A stretch of 64,000 nt of DNA from positions 12,399,676 to 12,463,675 of the forward strand of contig CM119270.1 of the NCBI GenBank assembly GCA_051294375.1, written 5' to 3'. This document shows positions 1 through 11,525 of the stretch, piece after piece. This stretch comes from Paraspadella gotoi (lineage: Eukaryota > Chaetognatha). The position numbers and the translations under genes are program-made. The notes below the pieces were generated by a model. That model was not told the origin of the DNA and ran no database searches. It was given only the letters and a program-made list of their open reading frames with translations. Within the stretch, counting starts at the first letter, position 1; each line of letters starts with the position of its first letter.

Positions 1-981
1 CAGTGAATGCTTAGGTATGATAAATAATAATAAAGATACAAGTAGAATTATGTAAAAACTGAATAAAAGTAATATAGCTGTGAATATCTAAAATTGAGGA
101 AAATGAATTTTATCCTTTCCAAAGTCGACAGTAGCACCTGAGACTTAAACGGGCGAAAGTCTAAAATAGATGCGGTTGGCGATTCTGGAATGCGTGAGTT
201 GGCTGACCGAAAAAGTGGAATGTGTGACGTTATTTATCTGATTCCACTCTCAATAATGTTTGGTTTGCTAAACTATTTTCCTCGTGAACAACTGAGAAAT
301 CGGAAGGTAATTTAATATTGTTCATGAGTTTCTAAAACCATCCTAATCACAGACGTGCACGATTAAATATTTTTTTAAAATAATTTTTAATAATTTTTAT
401 AAAGCTTAAGAATTACGTAGGAACAGCAACACAGACTCAGCCAAACTTTGTCAAGAAAGAAACAGTAATATCAGCATTCCTCAGATAAATTAATTCATGA
501 TATATTCAGAACTACTTATAGTTAATAGCTATATTTGATTCATTGGAAGGGTATTTTAAACATTTTAAATCCCAAATACGGAAATTTTCGCTATCGTTTG
601 CGTCAGATGGAATTGTGAGATTTAAAATAACGAAGCGTAGGTTTTCATTTTTTTTTTAACGTTAACGCATTTTCGGTAAAGGCATTTGAGATTTGGATTC
701 GTGACCCAAACCGCATCACTTCTTATTCAATCAACCGAACCAAAGACGCGGTCCTAAAACCGTTACGCTAAACTGGCAGTTAAGCCTTCGGTCAGACGAT
801 TTTTCGTTCGATCCAAAATCCGGATTCTCTCTCTCTCTCGCTCTCTCTCTCTCTCCTCGCTCTCTCGCTCTCTTTCTCGCTTTTGCTTTTGCTCTCGCTG
901 TCTCGGTACGGTAGTGGTCAAACAAACTCGTACCGTCCTGCAGCGGTCGTGCTGACGAACGATCGATTCCTTGTCCCAAAG

Positions 982-982
982 A

Positions 983-1051
<69 letters not shown>
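982..1051. repeat. (CT)n microsatellite
   Basis: An almost pure CT dinucleotide run on the plus strand, with a shorter CT-rich stretch just before it (about 826-890). The reading frames through it are only Ser-Leu or Arg-Glu repeats. Confidence 0.95.
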
Positions 1052-1054
<3 letters not shown>

Positions 1055-2765
1055 GTGTGAACGTCCTTCCTCACGTCCGGCTGCGGTTTCGGGACGCAGA
1101 GGTTTGACCGTCGTTGATATTTTGGGAATTAGAATTTGTCTTTGTCGACGTCCCTTGTTGTTTTCCGTTGGTAAAAGTCTTTCCACGTCCGACAATCCAA
1201 AGCGTAATTTCGTTTCGTCGGTCTTAGGATTTCATTCGGTTTCGTCCGTTTCTTGATTTTTTTTTCAGTTTTATTAGATTATTACATTTAATAATTTTAA
1301 TTTCACGCGATTCAGTGTTTCTTTGGGAGGGGGGGGGAAATGTTGGCGTTATGCTTTCGTTGAAAATTCTTCACCCTTCCCCCGCATTCAATGTTTCGAA
1401 GGAATGTAATAATTGTAATAATTGCGGCAATCATGTTATGTTATGTTATGTCGCGGGTGTGCAAGGACGCAAAAAAGACTTGATCAGTCTGTACTACCTA
1501 TCGGACTCGAGCTGAGGAACACCCTGACCCATAACCGGAATGAAGACTGTTGTGAGAAAAAAACTGTTTCCAACTCCGATGATTGAAATTGTTGTTGTTC
1601 ATGTTGTTGTTTGAGAAAAGAGTTTAGTTGATCCCGCCCTTTTTTTTTTTATTTTACGGTAAATTAAATTAAGGTTTAAAAGCTGAAAGTTATTTCGTGA
1701 TATTTCATCGTAACTTCTTCTCATCCTGTTAATCATCGTTAATACCCTTCACCGACCTGTTGTTGTTATTAATGTTTCCGAAGAGATAATACTTGTTTAT
1801 TCTTTTGTTTTCTTGTTTTTTTCGCATGTCCTGCGGCTCCGGTCAAAGTGGGAAAGGAAAACGATTTTTTTTTTGGGGACGCCTACTGATCCGTTAATGA
1901 CGACCACGAAGACGACGACGACAGCGACGACGTCAACGACGACCACGCCAGAGACGACGATGATGGAGAGAGAGACATTGGAATCGCATTGCGGGGTCAA
2001 AGGTCAAATTCGGTCGTTGGGAATTTTCGGTTGAATTCGAGTGAGAACTTGAGAAGAGATTCCGTGAAATAGGTTCGGACTTCAGAGTTATGATCCCACA
2101 AAGATATTTATTTCTAGCGGTATTAAGGAATGGAATATGTTTCGATATAGAAGTTAAAATTGTTTATCCTTATAACAAACGTAAACCAATTAGGTTAGTT
2201 ATAGTCGTTTAAATAGGTAAGTCACAAACTTATATGTTAGTTTCTACTAATAAGTTATTGTTCTCCAATCAGTACTTCTCAGATAGTACTACATATTTCA
2301 TCATATTTCATTCAATTTTATTTTCTGTTTTTATATGTTAGTGTCATGTTAGTGTTATTATTTCGTTCGTTTCTTCTCTCGTTCACGCGATGTTTTGTCT
2401 GTCATTTTCTTAGTCAGTCAATGTGTCAGTCTGTCTGCCTCTCTATTTCAGTACTGTTTAAATTATATAACTATATGCAATATGCATTGTGCAAAGTGCA
2501 GTGCATATTCTGGACATCATCGTTGGCTTCCTCCAATCTCTAGAGCAGGAGAGATGCTCATTTATTTGAAATTGTTTGAAATCGACACGAATTGTCTCTC
2601 GACTCTATGAGCCAATCCATGGTGCTATGAGGCAAAGAAAAGGTAAAGAAATGCAGATTCTCACAAACTTAATACATTTATGATAAAAAGCTTTTGAGTT
2701 AACAGTCGACTTGAAATATTTTAATTTTTAGGTGATGATTTAAACGTTAGAAAGTCTGTCGCCAA

Positions 2766-2812
2766 ATAGTTAATAGTTAATTGTTAATAGTTAATAGTTA
2801 ATAGTTAATAGT
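2766..2812. repeat. TTAATAG heptamer tandem repeat
   Basis: About six imperfect units of a 7-bp TTAATAG/TTAATTG motif in tandem, in AT-rich intergenic DNA. The flanking phrase 'tcgccaaata' occurs on both sides (about 2760 and 2816), which suggests that the array expanded inside a small local duplication. Confidence 0.8.
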
Positions 2813-3632
2813 GCGTCGCCAAATAATTAACATGAAACGATTTGTTTCTCAATAAAGATTGAAATTTGCTCCTTTCAAGCTTTTAAATTTATATATAAAA
2901 CAAAGTTTGTTTTTTTATAAATAAATGTAATTTGCTTAATCACGAAATCGCTAATTTAAACAAGTATTCGGTCAATTTTTCTGTGAATTTTTATCGCATA
3001 CCGAATCTAGTGAGGTTCGTGAGAAGCGAGAAAGGATCGGTGAGAAAGAGGGTGAGGTGCGGCCAGAGATTTCTGCGTCTGATTGATCAGTGACCACGCA
3101 TTCCATAACTGATTCGGCAGTTGCCTCCTGCTACGGATGATTGGACCCACCCCTCGATCTTTAATTATGATAAACAGTTGTGGTTTCAATCTTTGGGTTT
3201 GGCGCTGACGTCGTTTAGGCAAAATAATTGCGAGAGATTCACGCGTGAAGGTCATCGTCAACGAAACATGTTCAGCTGTTAGTAATCGACTGGTAAAATA
3301 ACTGTTGGTTCGTCCATCGTTAAATAAAATGACTAAAAGTATCTGCACTTCGTTTACCTGGCTAGATCTCTGGCTATTAGTACTAAATGAGTCCTGGTTG
3401 TGAAAACGCCAATATTTTTTTTTTAGGATTTAAGCCTTTTTAGCTAATGTTTTAAAGAAAATGAAGAGGCTTTAATTAACCTTATAGCAATGGGTTAATT
3501 GAAGAACATTGTTTCTCCTTCAAAAAACCTCCAAAGGGGGAAAAAAAACTCCGTCTCTCTCGAAAACGGACGAAGCCAATGAGAGGGCAAAGCAAAAGAG
3601 GAAAAAAAAGCGTTCAAACAAAAAAACCCAAG

Positions 3633-3782
3633 ACGGAGCTTCGACATCTGAGATCCAAGGCCGAGATCCTTGTTTACTTAGCGGAGGTGGACGCACTGGA
3701 CCACAGTCTGGCCCGGACCGCCTCGCGTTCATCCACCATCGCCGCGGAGTGGAGCGATGGAGGGGAGGAGAGTGAGAATTGA
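3633..3782 (+). CDS. Possible 3'-terminal exon fragment, unknown protein
   Basis: After a candidate acceptor (AG at 3631-3632) a 49-codon frame begins TELRHLRSK, continues through a helical-looking, Leu/Ala-rich stretch and ends GGEESEN followed by TGA. Third positions are mainly C or G, as in the confident exons of this window and unlike the surrounding DNA. The sequence upstream is A-rich and supplies no polypyrimidine tract, so the acceptor is weak. I recognise no family. It could be the last exon of a gene whose earlier exons lie outside the window, a decayed gene fragment, or chance. Confidence 0.25.
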   Translation, partial: TELRHLRSKAEILVYLAEVDALDHSLARTASRSSTIAAEWSDGGEESEN

Positions 3783-5634
3783 CCCCCGGGGACCACAACT
3801 GAGGAGACTCGAACGTCCCGACCACAGAGCGAATTGTCCCCTCCCTCCTTCCAGGGCGGACCGAAAAAATGGAGACAACATTTTGAGGGGATTCCCGTCG
3901 TGGGACTTTTAGATCCGATTATAGAGACCAGAAAAAAAAATCGTTTTCCGATGGTGATAATCCATCTTCGCCTCCGCTCGTCTCTCTTCCTTTTCTTTTC
4001 CGTCTACGCCATTACGAATGAATCGTTTCGAGCTCTAACCTTTTGGCTCTCGAGCCGATTTTTTTTTCATATTGCCAGCGTCTGTGCTATCTTCTTTACC
4101 ATCGTCTTTCTTATTGGGGTGACCGAGAGGGAAAGGATTGCCAGTCCCCTCCGAGTGTGTGGTATCCCGGCACACTTCGTGCGCTCTGTGGGTATGAGAT
4201 ATTTTACCGGAGCTTCTATGGGTGGATGAACCCACACGTCACTCTTATGCAAGAGCCGTTTCGAGTGGTGCGAGAACTCGGGTCTTTTAGGTTCGGAGAT
4301 GAAGCATCGGCAAGAACAGCCTTTTCCGACAGGATGTACTGTTACGTCTTTATTATCTTCTTTGCCAGTTATTGAAATTCATCTTACTACTATTAACCGT
4401 ACCGTATTCGATATCAGTCCCAGACCTCGTCGTATTTATCACCATTTTCGTCCGAACTTTCAATGAAAGTTTCATGGACGATAAATCCAATACCTTTATA
4501 CCATTTTATTTCAAGTAGCACTTTTGTTTTCACTTCACATAAAAAATGTTTTGTCCATTGAAAGTATACTTAAAAATGTATAAATTTTCGTTTGAGCATA
4601 TAATCATTCTAAATTTTTGATTCACTCCATTGAGTGGGGGCTACCTTTACCATTTTATTTCAAGTACCACTTTTGTTTTCACTTCAATAAATAACAATTT
4701 CATTCATTTCTTATTATATATTATATATATATATTTTCACTATCTTTATTCTATTGTACCATCAGCTTAATTTCCTATCCTGTCTTGCCATCTCTGGAAA
4801 CAGGAAAACCGATGAAAGCTCCTTGCTACGCAGCTCGGAGTTTTCAAATAATGAAAATGTTTTTCTTACAAAGCGTAGCAAAAAACAATATTTCATCTTG
4901 ACAACGCTGCACAAGAAAACAAAAAAAACCCACTTTCGTTAAATTGCGTTAAAAATAATAAAAAAAAAATAAAAAAAATAAAAAACGCGACTTTGAAATA
5001 TCTTCCTTGCGTTTTTGCCATAAAATCCGAAAGCCGAGGTCTGCATGAAATTTTTTTTTCGTCTGCCGACGGTAACAGGAGCAAACGGAGAGAGGAGCGA
5101 AAGAAAATAGAGGGCGGTAGGAGCGGAAAAGGGAAAGGCGAAAGGGTAAAAAAAAAAAAACGAACGAAGTTTCTGCGGGATGTCGGCGGGGAAAAAAAAA
5201 AGCCAAAAAAGCGCGAGGTGGAAAAGAAGAGAAGACAAAGGCGAGAGGTAAACAGGAGCCGAACAAACAAAAAGACGGAGACCGGGTATCATAAAACAAA
5301 GTTTGCCGAAGAGCAATAAACTAAATTAAGGGCGTGGGGTGAAAATGCTTTTATTTAATCTGATTTAAGAAAAGTAATATAATGCAACGGATTACGGATT
5401 ATGGAGCCCCAGAAAATAGTGGGTAAATTGTTATAGTATTTCCGTCCCCGAAATGGGACGATTTAAAAAGAAAAAAGGGAGACAAAATGAGAGTAATAAG
5501 AGCGTTGAAACTTTAGAGGAGCAACGGATTCGATAGGAGCAAAAAAAAAAAAGTCGCGTCTCTGAAAGGAAACATAAGATGCAGAAGAGAAAAGCGTCAG
5601 CCGGGATTTCGGGGCGGAGAAGAGGAGGATGAGC
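3783..5634. other. Intergenic, no gene seen
   Basis: AT-rich, with many A or T homopolymers. Open frames at 3834-4229 and 4893-5319 are rich in Phe/Leu or Lys/Arg because of T or A runs, and show no domain, splice logic or codon bias. Confidence 0.5.
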
Positions 5635-6340
5635 GAAGAAGGGGGGCGGAATAGAGGAGCGGAGGAGGAAGGGGGCGGGAAGAGGTGGAATTAAGGACTT
5701 GAGGGAGGAAGGGGGGCGGGATGGAGTGGAATTAAGAGTGGAGGGAGGAAGGGGGGCGGGAAGGGGTGGAATTAAGGAGTTGAGGGAGGAAGGGGGCGGG
5801 ATGGAGGTGATTAAGGAGTTGAGGGAGGAAGGGGGGCGGGAAGGAGTGAAATTAAGGAGTGGAGGGTGGAAGGGGCGGGAGGGAGTGGAACTAAGGAGTG
5901 GAGGGGGGAAGTGGGGCGGGAAGGGGTGGAATTAAGGAGTGAAGGGGGAAGGGGGGCGGGAAGGGGTGGAATTAAGGAGTGGAGGGAGGAAGTGAAATAA
6001 AAGGGTTGGATTTAAGATTGGAAAGAGGAATAGAAGTGAGAAGTGGTGGAATTAAGGAGTGGAGGGTGGAGGCTGGAAAGGGGTGGAAATAAATTGAGTG
6101 GTTGGAGGAAAGAAGTGTAGAAAAGAGAAGCGGGAAGGGACAGAGGAGGAATGGAGTAGTGGAGGGTGGAAAAGTGGCGGGAAGGGATGGAAATAAATTG
6201 AGTGGATGGAGGAAAGGAGGCAGAAAATAGTTTAGGGTTGGAAAGGAGGAAGAAAGAAGAAACGAGGTGGAATTAAGGAATGGAAGAAAGGACGAAAAGA
6301 CGTGGAAATTAGGATTGACAGGAGGAGTGACAAGGAGTGA
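5635..6340. repeat. G-rich purine minisatellite, ~40-bp unit
   Basis: At least fifteen degenerate units of roughly 40 bp built from the phrases GGAATTAAGGAGT, GGAGGGAGGAAGG and GGGGCGGGAAGGGGTGG. The left part is most regular; the right part (6000-6340) drifts and loses the GGGGCGGG core. Purines dominate the plus strand, so the array could form triplex or G-quadruplex structure. Open frames through it (Gly/Glu-rich on plus, Pro/Ser/Phe-rich on minus) are products of the repeat. Confidence 0.9.
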
Positions 6341-7354
6341 CAAGGAGTAGGGTTAGAAATGAGTCCATCGGGGTGGTTGGGGACGTCGCGGCCAAACTCT
6401 TCTCCCTTTATCATCATATACCACCTTCTAAAATATTTTCTTTTTCATTCGAAAGGAACGCGGCGGGACACATTCGAACATCGTCAGGGCAACAATCTAT
6501 GGCGACCATTATATTCGGAGAGACGTCGAGTCTATATATATACGTCGCGCAGTTACATCCCGGGGACTAATCGCAGAGAATTTCTATCGGACCCTTTTGT
6601 GTTCCGGGCGAGAAATGGGACGGAGACTTTATGCTACTCTGCGTCACGTGACGACGAATATGCTGCAGTGAAGGAGGTGTGGCACAGTGTGCAATGTGCA
6701 GTTTGATTGCAATGATATGGCGTTGAACTGCGACGTTGAGGACAGAAAGTCTGACTTGACTCTTTTTTTTTTTCTTATGCTTTTGTCGATGCTCAGTCAT
6801 CGTCATAGTCAGCATAGTTGCAGTCGAGACTCAATGAAACACTTTATAGTCGGTCGGTCCGTTGATACGTTGAAATAGATGTATTCGGTATCCTAGCTAC
6901 TTATCCGTTTGTAAATGTATATATAGTTTTCAGTCTGACTGATTGCCTGCCGAGTTTATGTTGGATGCCATGAGTTAATCCCGATAGCGAGTTAAATCTT
7001 TACGCAAAATGAATAAATCAATGAACAAAAATCGATAATGGGACAAGCCTAGACTCAACAATTCTTGGCGTTGCTTGTTGTTAGAGGTTCCGCTTTTTCA
7101 AATGCTTACCTAGCGGTTCGTTTTTTCTGTTTAGTCTGTTGCTTACTCAATTCTTTCGACTTGGAGAATCACTTTATATGCTGATTTTTTGGTTTGTTGA
7201 TGATAATATTGTCAATTTGAGATTTTTTAAACGGTTCAATTTCGCCTGGTACAAAAACACTTTTTCCACGAAGCGGCTTGTTCGATGACTCAGTTAATAA
7301 GGTAAGCGTTCACTCACAAGATCACTGACTGAATCATAGAGACTCAGTGAAGCT
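6341..7354. other. Intergenic, no supported gene
   Basis: A run of TATATATATA occurs near 6532-6541. A 115-codon frame crosses 6359-6706, but it has no recognisable motif and no C/G third-position bias. I see no transcription unit that I can support. Confidence 0.4.
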
Positions 7355-7355
7355 T

Positions 7356-7415
<60 letters not shown>

Positions 7416-7558
7416 TTCTATCTCTTTAGATTCTCATCGCCAGTAGTTCCTTTCTTCCATCGCCGCATCTCGATCGCCCCCTCCTTAATCTCCTTTTGTC
7501 CGGGTCGAATCAAATTATGTACCTCGTTAAGTCTCTCTCTCTCTCTCTCTCTCTCCAT

Positions 7559-7617
<59 letters not shown>

Positions 7618-7676
7618 ATTTCTGCATATCTTTGACCCTGCCCAAGCAGTGTCTACCTTTCGTTGTCCTCATCTCT

Positions 7677-7745
<69 letters not shown>

Positions 7746-7760
7746 ATCTCTCTCTTCTCC
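7355..7760. repeat. Long polypyrimidine (CT)n cluster
   Basis: Four or more (CT)n runs separated by short unique pieces (about 7420-7520, 7620-7670). Ser-Leu open frames that span it (7347-8068) are translations of the repeat and not genes. Confidence 0.95.
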
Positions 7761-8239
7761 CGTCCCCCGTCTTTTCATTTTCCTCTCCTTCCGCTTCCAA
7801 GTCGGACGATGAAGCCTCGACTTTCCCTTTGTTTATTCCATTTTTCGTCATTCGTTTTCCCTCATTTTTCCTTTCTGCCCGCCTCTTCCTTTCTTTTTCC
7901 TCTCATCTTTATGGTTTTTTCAATATCTCGTTCTTCCTCGCTTTATCTTCGTTTGTGCGCTTTTTCTTTTCTTTTTCTTTTCTTTTAATATATTCAATCT
8001 TCAACGTTTTTTTCTTCCTTTCTACAAGATTTTTTCGCGTCATTCAATTAGTATTTATAGAATTTTAGCGATTGAAGCGATATTTTTGCCCTTTTCGTCT
8101 TCGTCATAATACTAATTACTTCCGTATACTTCTTTCTTTCTTCTGATCTCTCTCAATTATATATACATATACAATTATACATCATATCTGTTTAATTTAC
8201 TCTCACTTCCACTCTGTATTTCCATAGTTCTATTTTATA

Positions 8240-8450
8240 AAATTGGTACAACCAATATAAAATTATCCATTCATTCAAAAAAAAAAGCTATCTTTCCCCT
8301 AACTTTGGACAGGCTATTAGTGGTTTTAAGGGCCCTCCATCACTGTTACCATGTTACATGACAGGCCCCCGAGAAGCTTTCAATCAAGGGAGTCTTCACA
8401 GTCTCGTTTATTCACTCCCATAGTGCCGAGATCTCTATTCGATCAATGAT
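8240..8450 (+). repeat. Interspersed repeat, copy 1 (diverged)
   Basis: Shares a series of phrases with copies at 26475-26590 and 27588-27800, in the same order: TTGGTACAACCAATATAAAA, AATTATCCATTCATT, AGCTATCTT..CCCCT, ACTTTGGACAGGCT, CCTCCATCACT, AAGCTTTCAATCAAG, CACAGTCTCGTTTATTCACT. This copy is the most diverged and has lost the inner CAAGAT arm of the hairpin. No open frame or terminal inverted repeat is evident. It could be a SINE or a small non-autonomous DNA element. Confidence 0.8.
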
Positions 8451-8821
8451 GTGCATATATAATATATATATATTATTATTTTATTCTTTATTTCCAAAGC
8501 TCAAACTGATATATTCATAACAGCACTTCACCCTATTTCGCTTTCATTTTTTTCTCCCTCTAAACCCCCTTACTCCCCCATTCTCACCCACCTCCCCAAT
8601 TGCTCCACCCTCTCCCCTTTCCCCACTTCATCTGTTTTCTCCATCTCAAGTCTGTTTCCCTTGTCATTTGTCTTGTTTGTGCTCACCTCTCTCTTTTGCT
8701 CCAAATCTCCACATCTTCTCTCCTTCATTCCTTCATTCCTTCTCTCCATCAAATCCCGTTTTTCTCCTTTCCCTGTCATCGCTTCTCATCCGTTCGTCAT
8801 CTCATCTCATCTCTTTATTTT

Positions 8822-8936
8822 TCTTTCTCTCTCTCTCTCCCTCTTTCTCTCTCCCACTTATTCGCTCCCACTCTCTCTCCTTCTCTCTTTCACTCTTTAT
8901 GGTTGCACTTCGCGTTCGCGCGTCGCGCGCTCTCGA

Positions 8937-8981
<45 letters not shown>

Positions 8982-9036
8982 TCCTTCCCTTCTCTCTCTC
9001 TCTCTCCCTCTCCTCTCTCTCTCTTTCTCCCTCAGT
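8822..9036. repeat. (CT)n-rich tract
   Basis: CT runs at about 8824-8900 and 8940-9032, followed by a short GA run at 9048-9058, so the tract nearly forms a CT/GA inverted pair. A unique piece of about 40 bp, rich in CGCG, interrupts it (8908-8938). Confidence 0.9.
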
Positions 9037-9102
9037 TGCGCGCGCGCGAGAGAGAGAGCAAGAACCAAAAGCAGAATTTAAAGACTCACGTGCATAGCAT
9101 TT

Positions 9103-9265
9103 CACTTTCGTCGTCGTCATCGTCGCTCTCATCGTCGTAATCGTCGTCGTTTACGTCATCATCGGATTTTTTTTTCTCTCTGTTTGATCGTTGCCGTCAG
9201 CGTCTTCGTCGTCGTCGTCGTCGCCACCCCCCGTCGTCGTCGTCGTCGTCGTCCCTTTCGTCGAC
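9103..9265. repeat. CGT/CGTCAT triplet-rich tract
   Basis: Imperfect CGT triplets with CAT interruptions, denser at 9200-9255. It resembles the GAC/ACG triplet runs that code for poly-Asp in the real exons, but no splice-bounded frame accompanies it. Confidence 0.7.
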
Positions 9266-9299
9266 GGTATTGTTTATCGTTTTCTTCGCTTTTTCTTTT

Positions 9300-9400
9300 C
9301 TCCTTCAAATGGCGTTTTTCCTCCCATTTTTCTCCTCCAAATGGCTGCTTTCCCGCCCATTTTTTTCCTCCTCAAAATGGCGTTATTCCTCCCATTTTTC
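9300..9400 (+). repeat. Three tandem ~37-bp units
   Basis: Three units each contain CTCC(T)TCAAATGGC followed by a T-run and TCCCATTTTT. The units differ by substitutions and small indels, so this is a small old minisatellite. Confidence 0.75.
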
Positions 9401-10600
9401 ATCGTTTAAACGGTTTTTCCAAAGTCGAAAAGGGTTTTTCTCCCATCAGACCTCATTATCGAACCTGCGTCGCCTTTGACGAGGCGACGATTAAGTCGCC
9501 ATCTTTTTTTTTCTCTCTCTTCTCTTTTTAATCATTAACGACCGAAATATAATCTGAAAGGGAAGCTTGATTGACGACGCCCACGCGCAACGAAAGGAAA
9601 AGCGGGAGAACGACGTCATCAAGAATCACAACAACCGTTGATAATGAATAACGAAGCCAAGCGTACATAAAAGAAAAAATTCCTTTCTTTATGACGTACT
9701 TGTTTGACGCGTAGCTAAGTCAACGACTTTCTTACTCTTTTCTATCTCCTCTGCAAATATTTAGAAATAGACCCGCGCTAAAATGAAGCTACGGCGCCGG
9801 CGCCACATATTCTGTCTCTCTTCGTTTTCCCACCGACTTCTGCCAAGTTTTTGTTCTTGTCCATAATTCAGAAGCCTCCATACAATTTTCCTTTTGAGCT
9901 TGACGTCGGCGGAATTTTCCTTTGATTTTCATTTGCGCTCATTAGAAATTTAATTTTTTATAAAAAAAAAAGTCCTGCGTGCTGAGTTCCGCGTTGCAAA
10001 CGTCGCTGCGTGCTGGCCCGAAATTGAAAACGTCGAAAAAGAAAGGGAAATTTAAGAGAGAAGAGGGGGGGGGAATCGTTGCGTGTGGCGGATTGGCGCC
10101 GCCGAGTTTAGATGAAACAAAAAAAAAGAGAGAAAAAAAAGGAAAACAAAACAAAAAATCTTTGTTTTTTCCTCGGAAGTCGATTCGCCTTTCAATGCAA
10201 CAATTTTGTCGACGCTTTGTCGCTTTTAGATCTTTAAATATATCTAACCTCGACGTTTCCCTTTTTCTTCCCTCCTTTTCCTGTCAATTCTATCAGATGC
10301 CAAAAGAAGAAACGTGACGATTTTACAATCGATTTTCAAAAAAAAAAAAAAAAAAGAAAAAAAAAAACTCAAACAAATCAATATTCTCAAAAAGATGCTA
10401 TGAATAATCGAAAGAGACATTTCGTTCACTCTATTCCGCGCACACTTTTTTAAATCTCGCCCATAAATCATCTTCAAAGGAGCTTCATCCATTATCAATA
10501 ACCTCCCATCTGCAAAACGACCTTCGCCTGTCCTTAATATCCCATCTATAAATCGGCCTCCTTTCGATTCGCCCGCCCACGTTTCCTCTCCGATCCCTCC
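9401..10600. other. Intergenic, no supported gene
   Basis: A-rich and T-rich runs (for example 10339-10368) and GC-richer islands. I saw no splice-bounded coding segment. Confidence 0.4.
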
Positions 10601-10604
10601 TCCC

Positions 10605-10840
10605 TTTGACATTTCAAACTGATCACCTCATCCACCCCATCGACTGGGGAAAACGTCTCAACTTCTCTAATCATCTCGTTTTCTTCTGGGCCGGGGAAAC
10701 GTCTCACCCACCCCACCCTAATTCACTTCATCCCTTCTCGCCCGGGGGAAAACGTCTCACCCTCCTAAATCACCTCATTCACCACTCGCCCTGTGAAAAC
10801 GTTCCCAACCCACTCCCCCCCCCCTAATCACCCCTCCTCG
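10605..10840 (+). repeat. ~50-bp tandem repeat with GAAAACGTCTC core
   Basis: The core (G)GGGAAAACGTCTCA recurs near 10649, 10697, 10749 and, degraded, 10796. It is preceded each time by a pyrimidine-rich TCACCTCATC-like stretch. Spacing is 47-52 bp. It ends just before the candidate first exon of gene 1. Confidence 0.75.
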
Positions 10841-10871
10841 CCCTTCCGGTTCCACCGAATCGCAAAAGACG

Positions 10872-10959
10872 ATGAAAATGTTGGCGAAGCGATTCGAGGG
10901 TCCTTGGTCGTCGTCGTCGTCGTCGTTCTCATCGTCACTCACTCGGCTGCCAGTCACAG
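10872..10959 (+). CDS. Candidate first exon of the TSP1-repeat gene
   Basis: The ATG at 10872 opens a frame, MKMLAKRFEGPW then a Ser run, that reaches a good GTGAAA donor in phase 1. That matches the phase needed by the next exon (acceptor at 11500-11501). In this frame no signal peptide is visible, which is odd for a TSP1 protein. A hydrophobic, signal-like run (VVVVVVVLIV..) appears one frame over, and the minus strand also has C-ending codons here. The true first exon may therefore be elsewhere, or a base may be missing in the CGT run. Confidence 0.3.
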
Positions 10960-11289
10960 GTGAAAAGGGAAAACCGACGACGTCACTCATCCATTTTTTT
11001 TTCTTTTTTGTCTCCCGCCGTTAGCGTCTTGTTTTTCTGGGTTTTTTTTTTTCTCTATGTGTTTTTTTTTTGACAATGGGTCTTGTTTATGTTTTCTCGA
11101 CGTTTCTACGACTTTTCGATCGACTTTAAATTCCCTCTTTTTTGACAGCGTTCTCTTGTTTACTTTTCACGCGACATCACGCCGACTCTTTTCTCCCCAA
11201 ATATTTACGAACTCAATCGACGCTCGTTAACCTTAATGTCTACGGACGTTGATGTTTTTTCAAGCTACTGTCGTCTCTGAGCTTTTTCT

Positions 11290-11525
11290 TATTGTCGTAA
11301 CTTTCCTCTGTCGTTAGTTTGTTATCATCTAAGACAACCTTTTATCCATCTTTAAATTTGAGCCTTCCTACCGACGCCTTCTTTCGAGTCTTCGTCATAT
11401 TTCTAATAGACATAACTTTCCTCTGTCATTAGTTTGTCATCATTCTCGACAACCCTTTATCGATTTTTTATTTTGGCAATCGTTATTGGCATTCGTCTCA
11501 GACGCCGACGCCTGCTTTCGAAAAT
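11290..11525 (+). repeat. ~115-bp tandem duplication across an exon start
   Basis: The phrase (C)ATAACTTTCCTCTGTCRTT with TAGTTTG occurs at about 11298 and again at about 11413. Each is followed by GACAACC(C/T)TTTTATC and then by (C)CGACGCCT(T/G)CTTTCGA, at about 11374 and 11504. The second copy holds the acceptor and the first codons of gene 1 exon 2; the first copy is a decayed version without an open exon. Confidence 0.75.

Larger units (their letters stand above)
1..3632. other. Intergenic DNA, AT-rich
   Basis: I see no convincing gene here. Short open frames exist, but they lack the C/G-ending codon pattern of the real exons further on, and several are only translations of (CT)n or ACG/GAC triplet runs (for example 1899-1965). 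The stretch holds a (CT)n tract, a heptamer repeat and homopolymer T/A runs. Confidence 0.6.

Noticed and set aside
3834-4229. 131-codon frame with Phe/Leu-rich, membrane-like stretches
   Set aside because: It starts at TTG, owes its hydrophobic runs to T homopolymers, lacks C/G third-position bias, and overlaps equally open frames on the other strand.
7347-8068. Long Ser/Leu-rich open frames (213 and 190 codons)
   Set aside because: They are translations of (CT)n tracts; all three frames stay open together, and no domain, signal or splice context supports a gene.
8600-9140. Overlapping 165-, 159- and 137-codon Ser/Leu/Phe frames
   Set aside because: Same cause: polypyrimidine sequence read in three frames.
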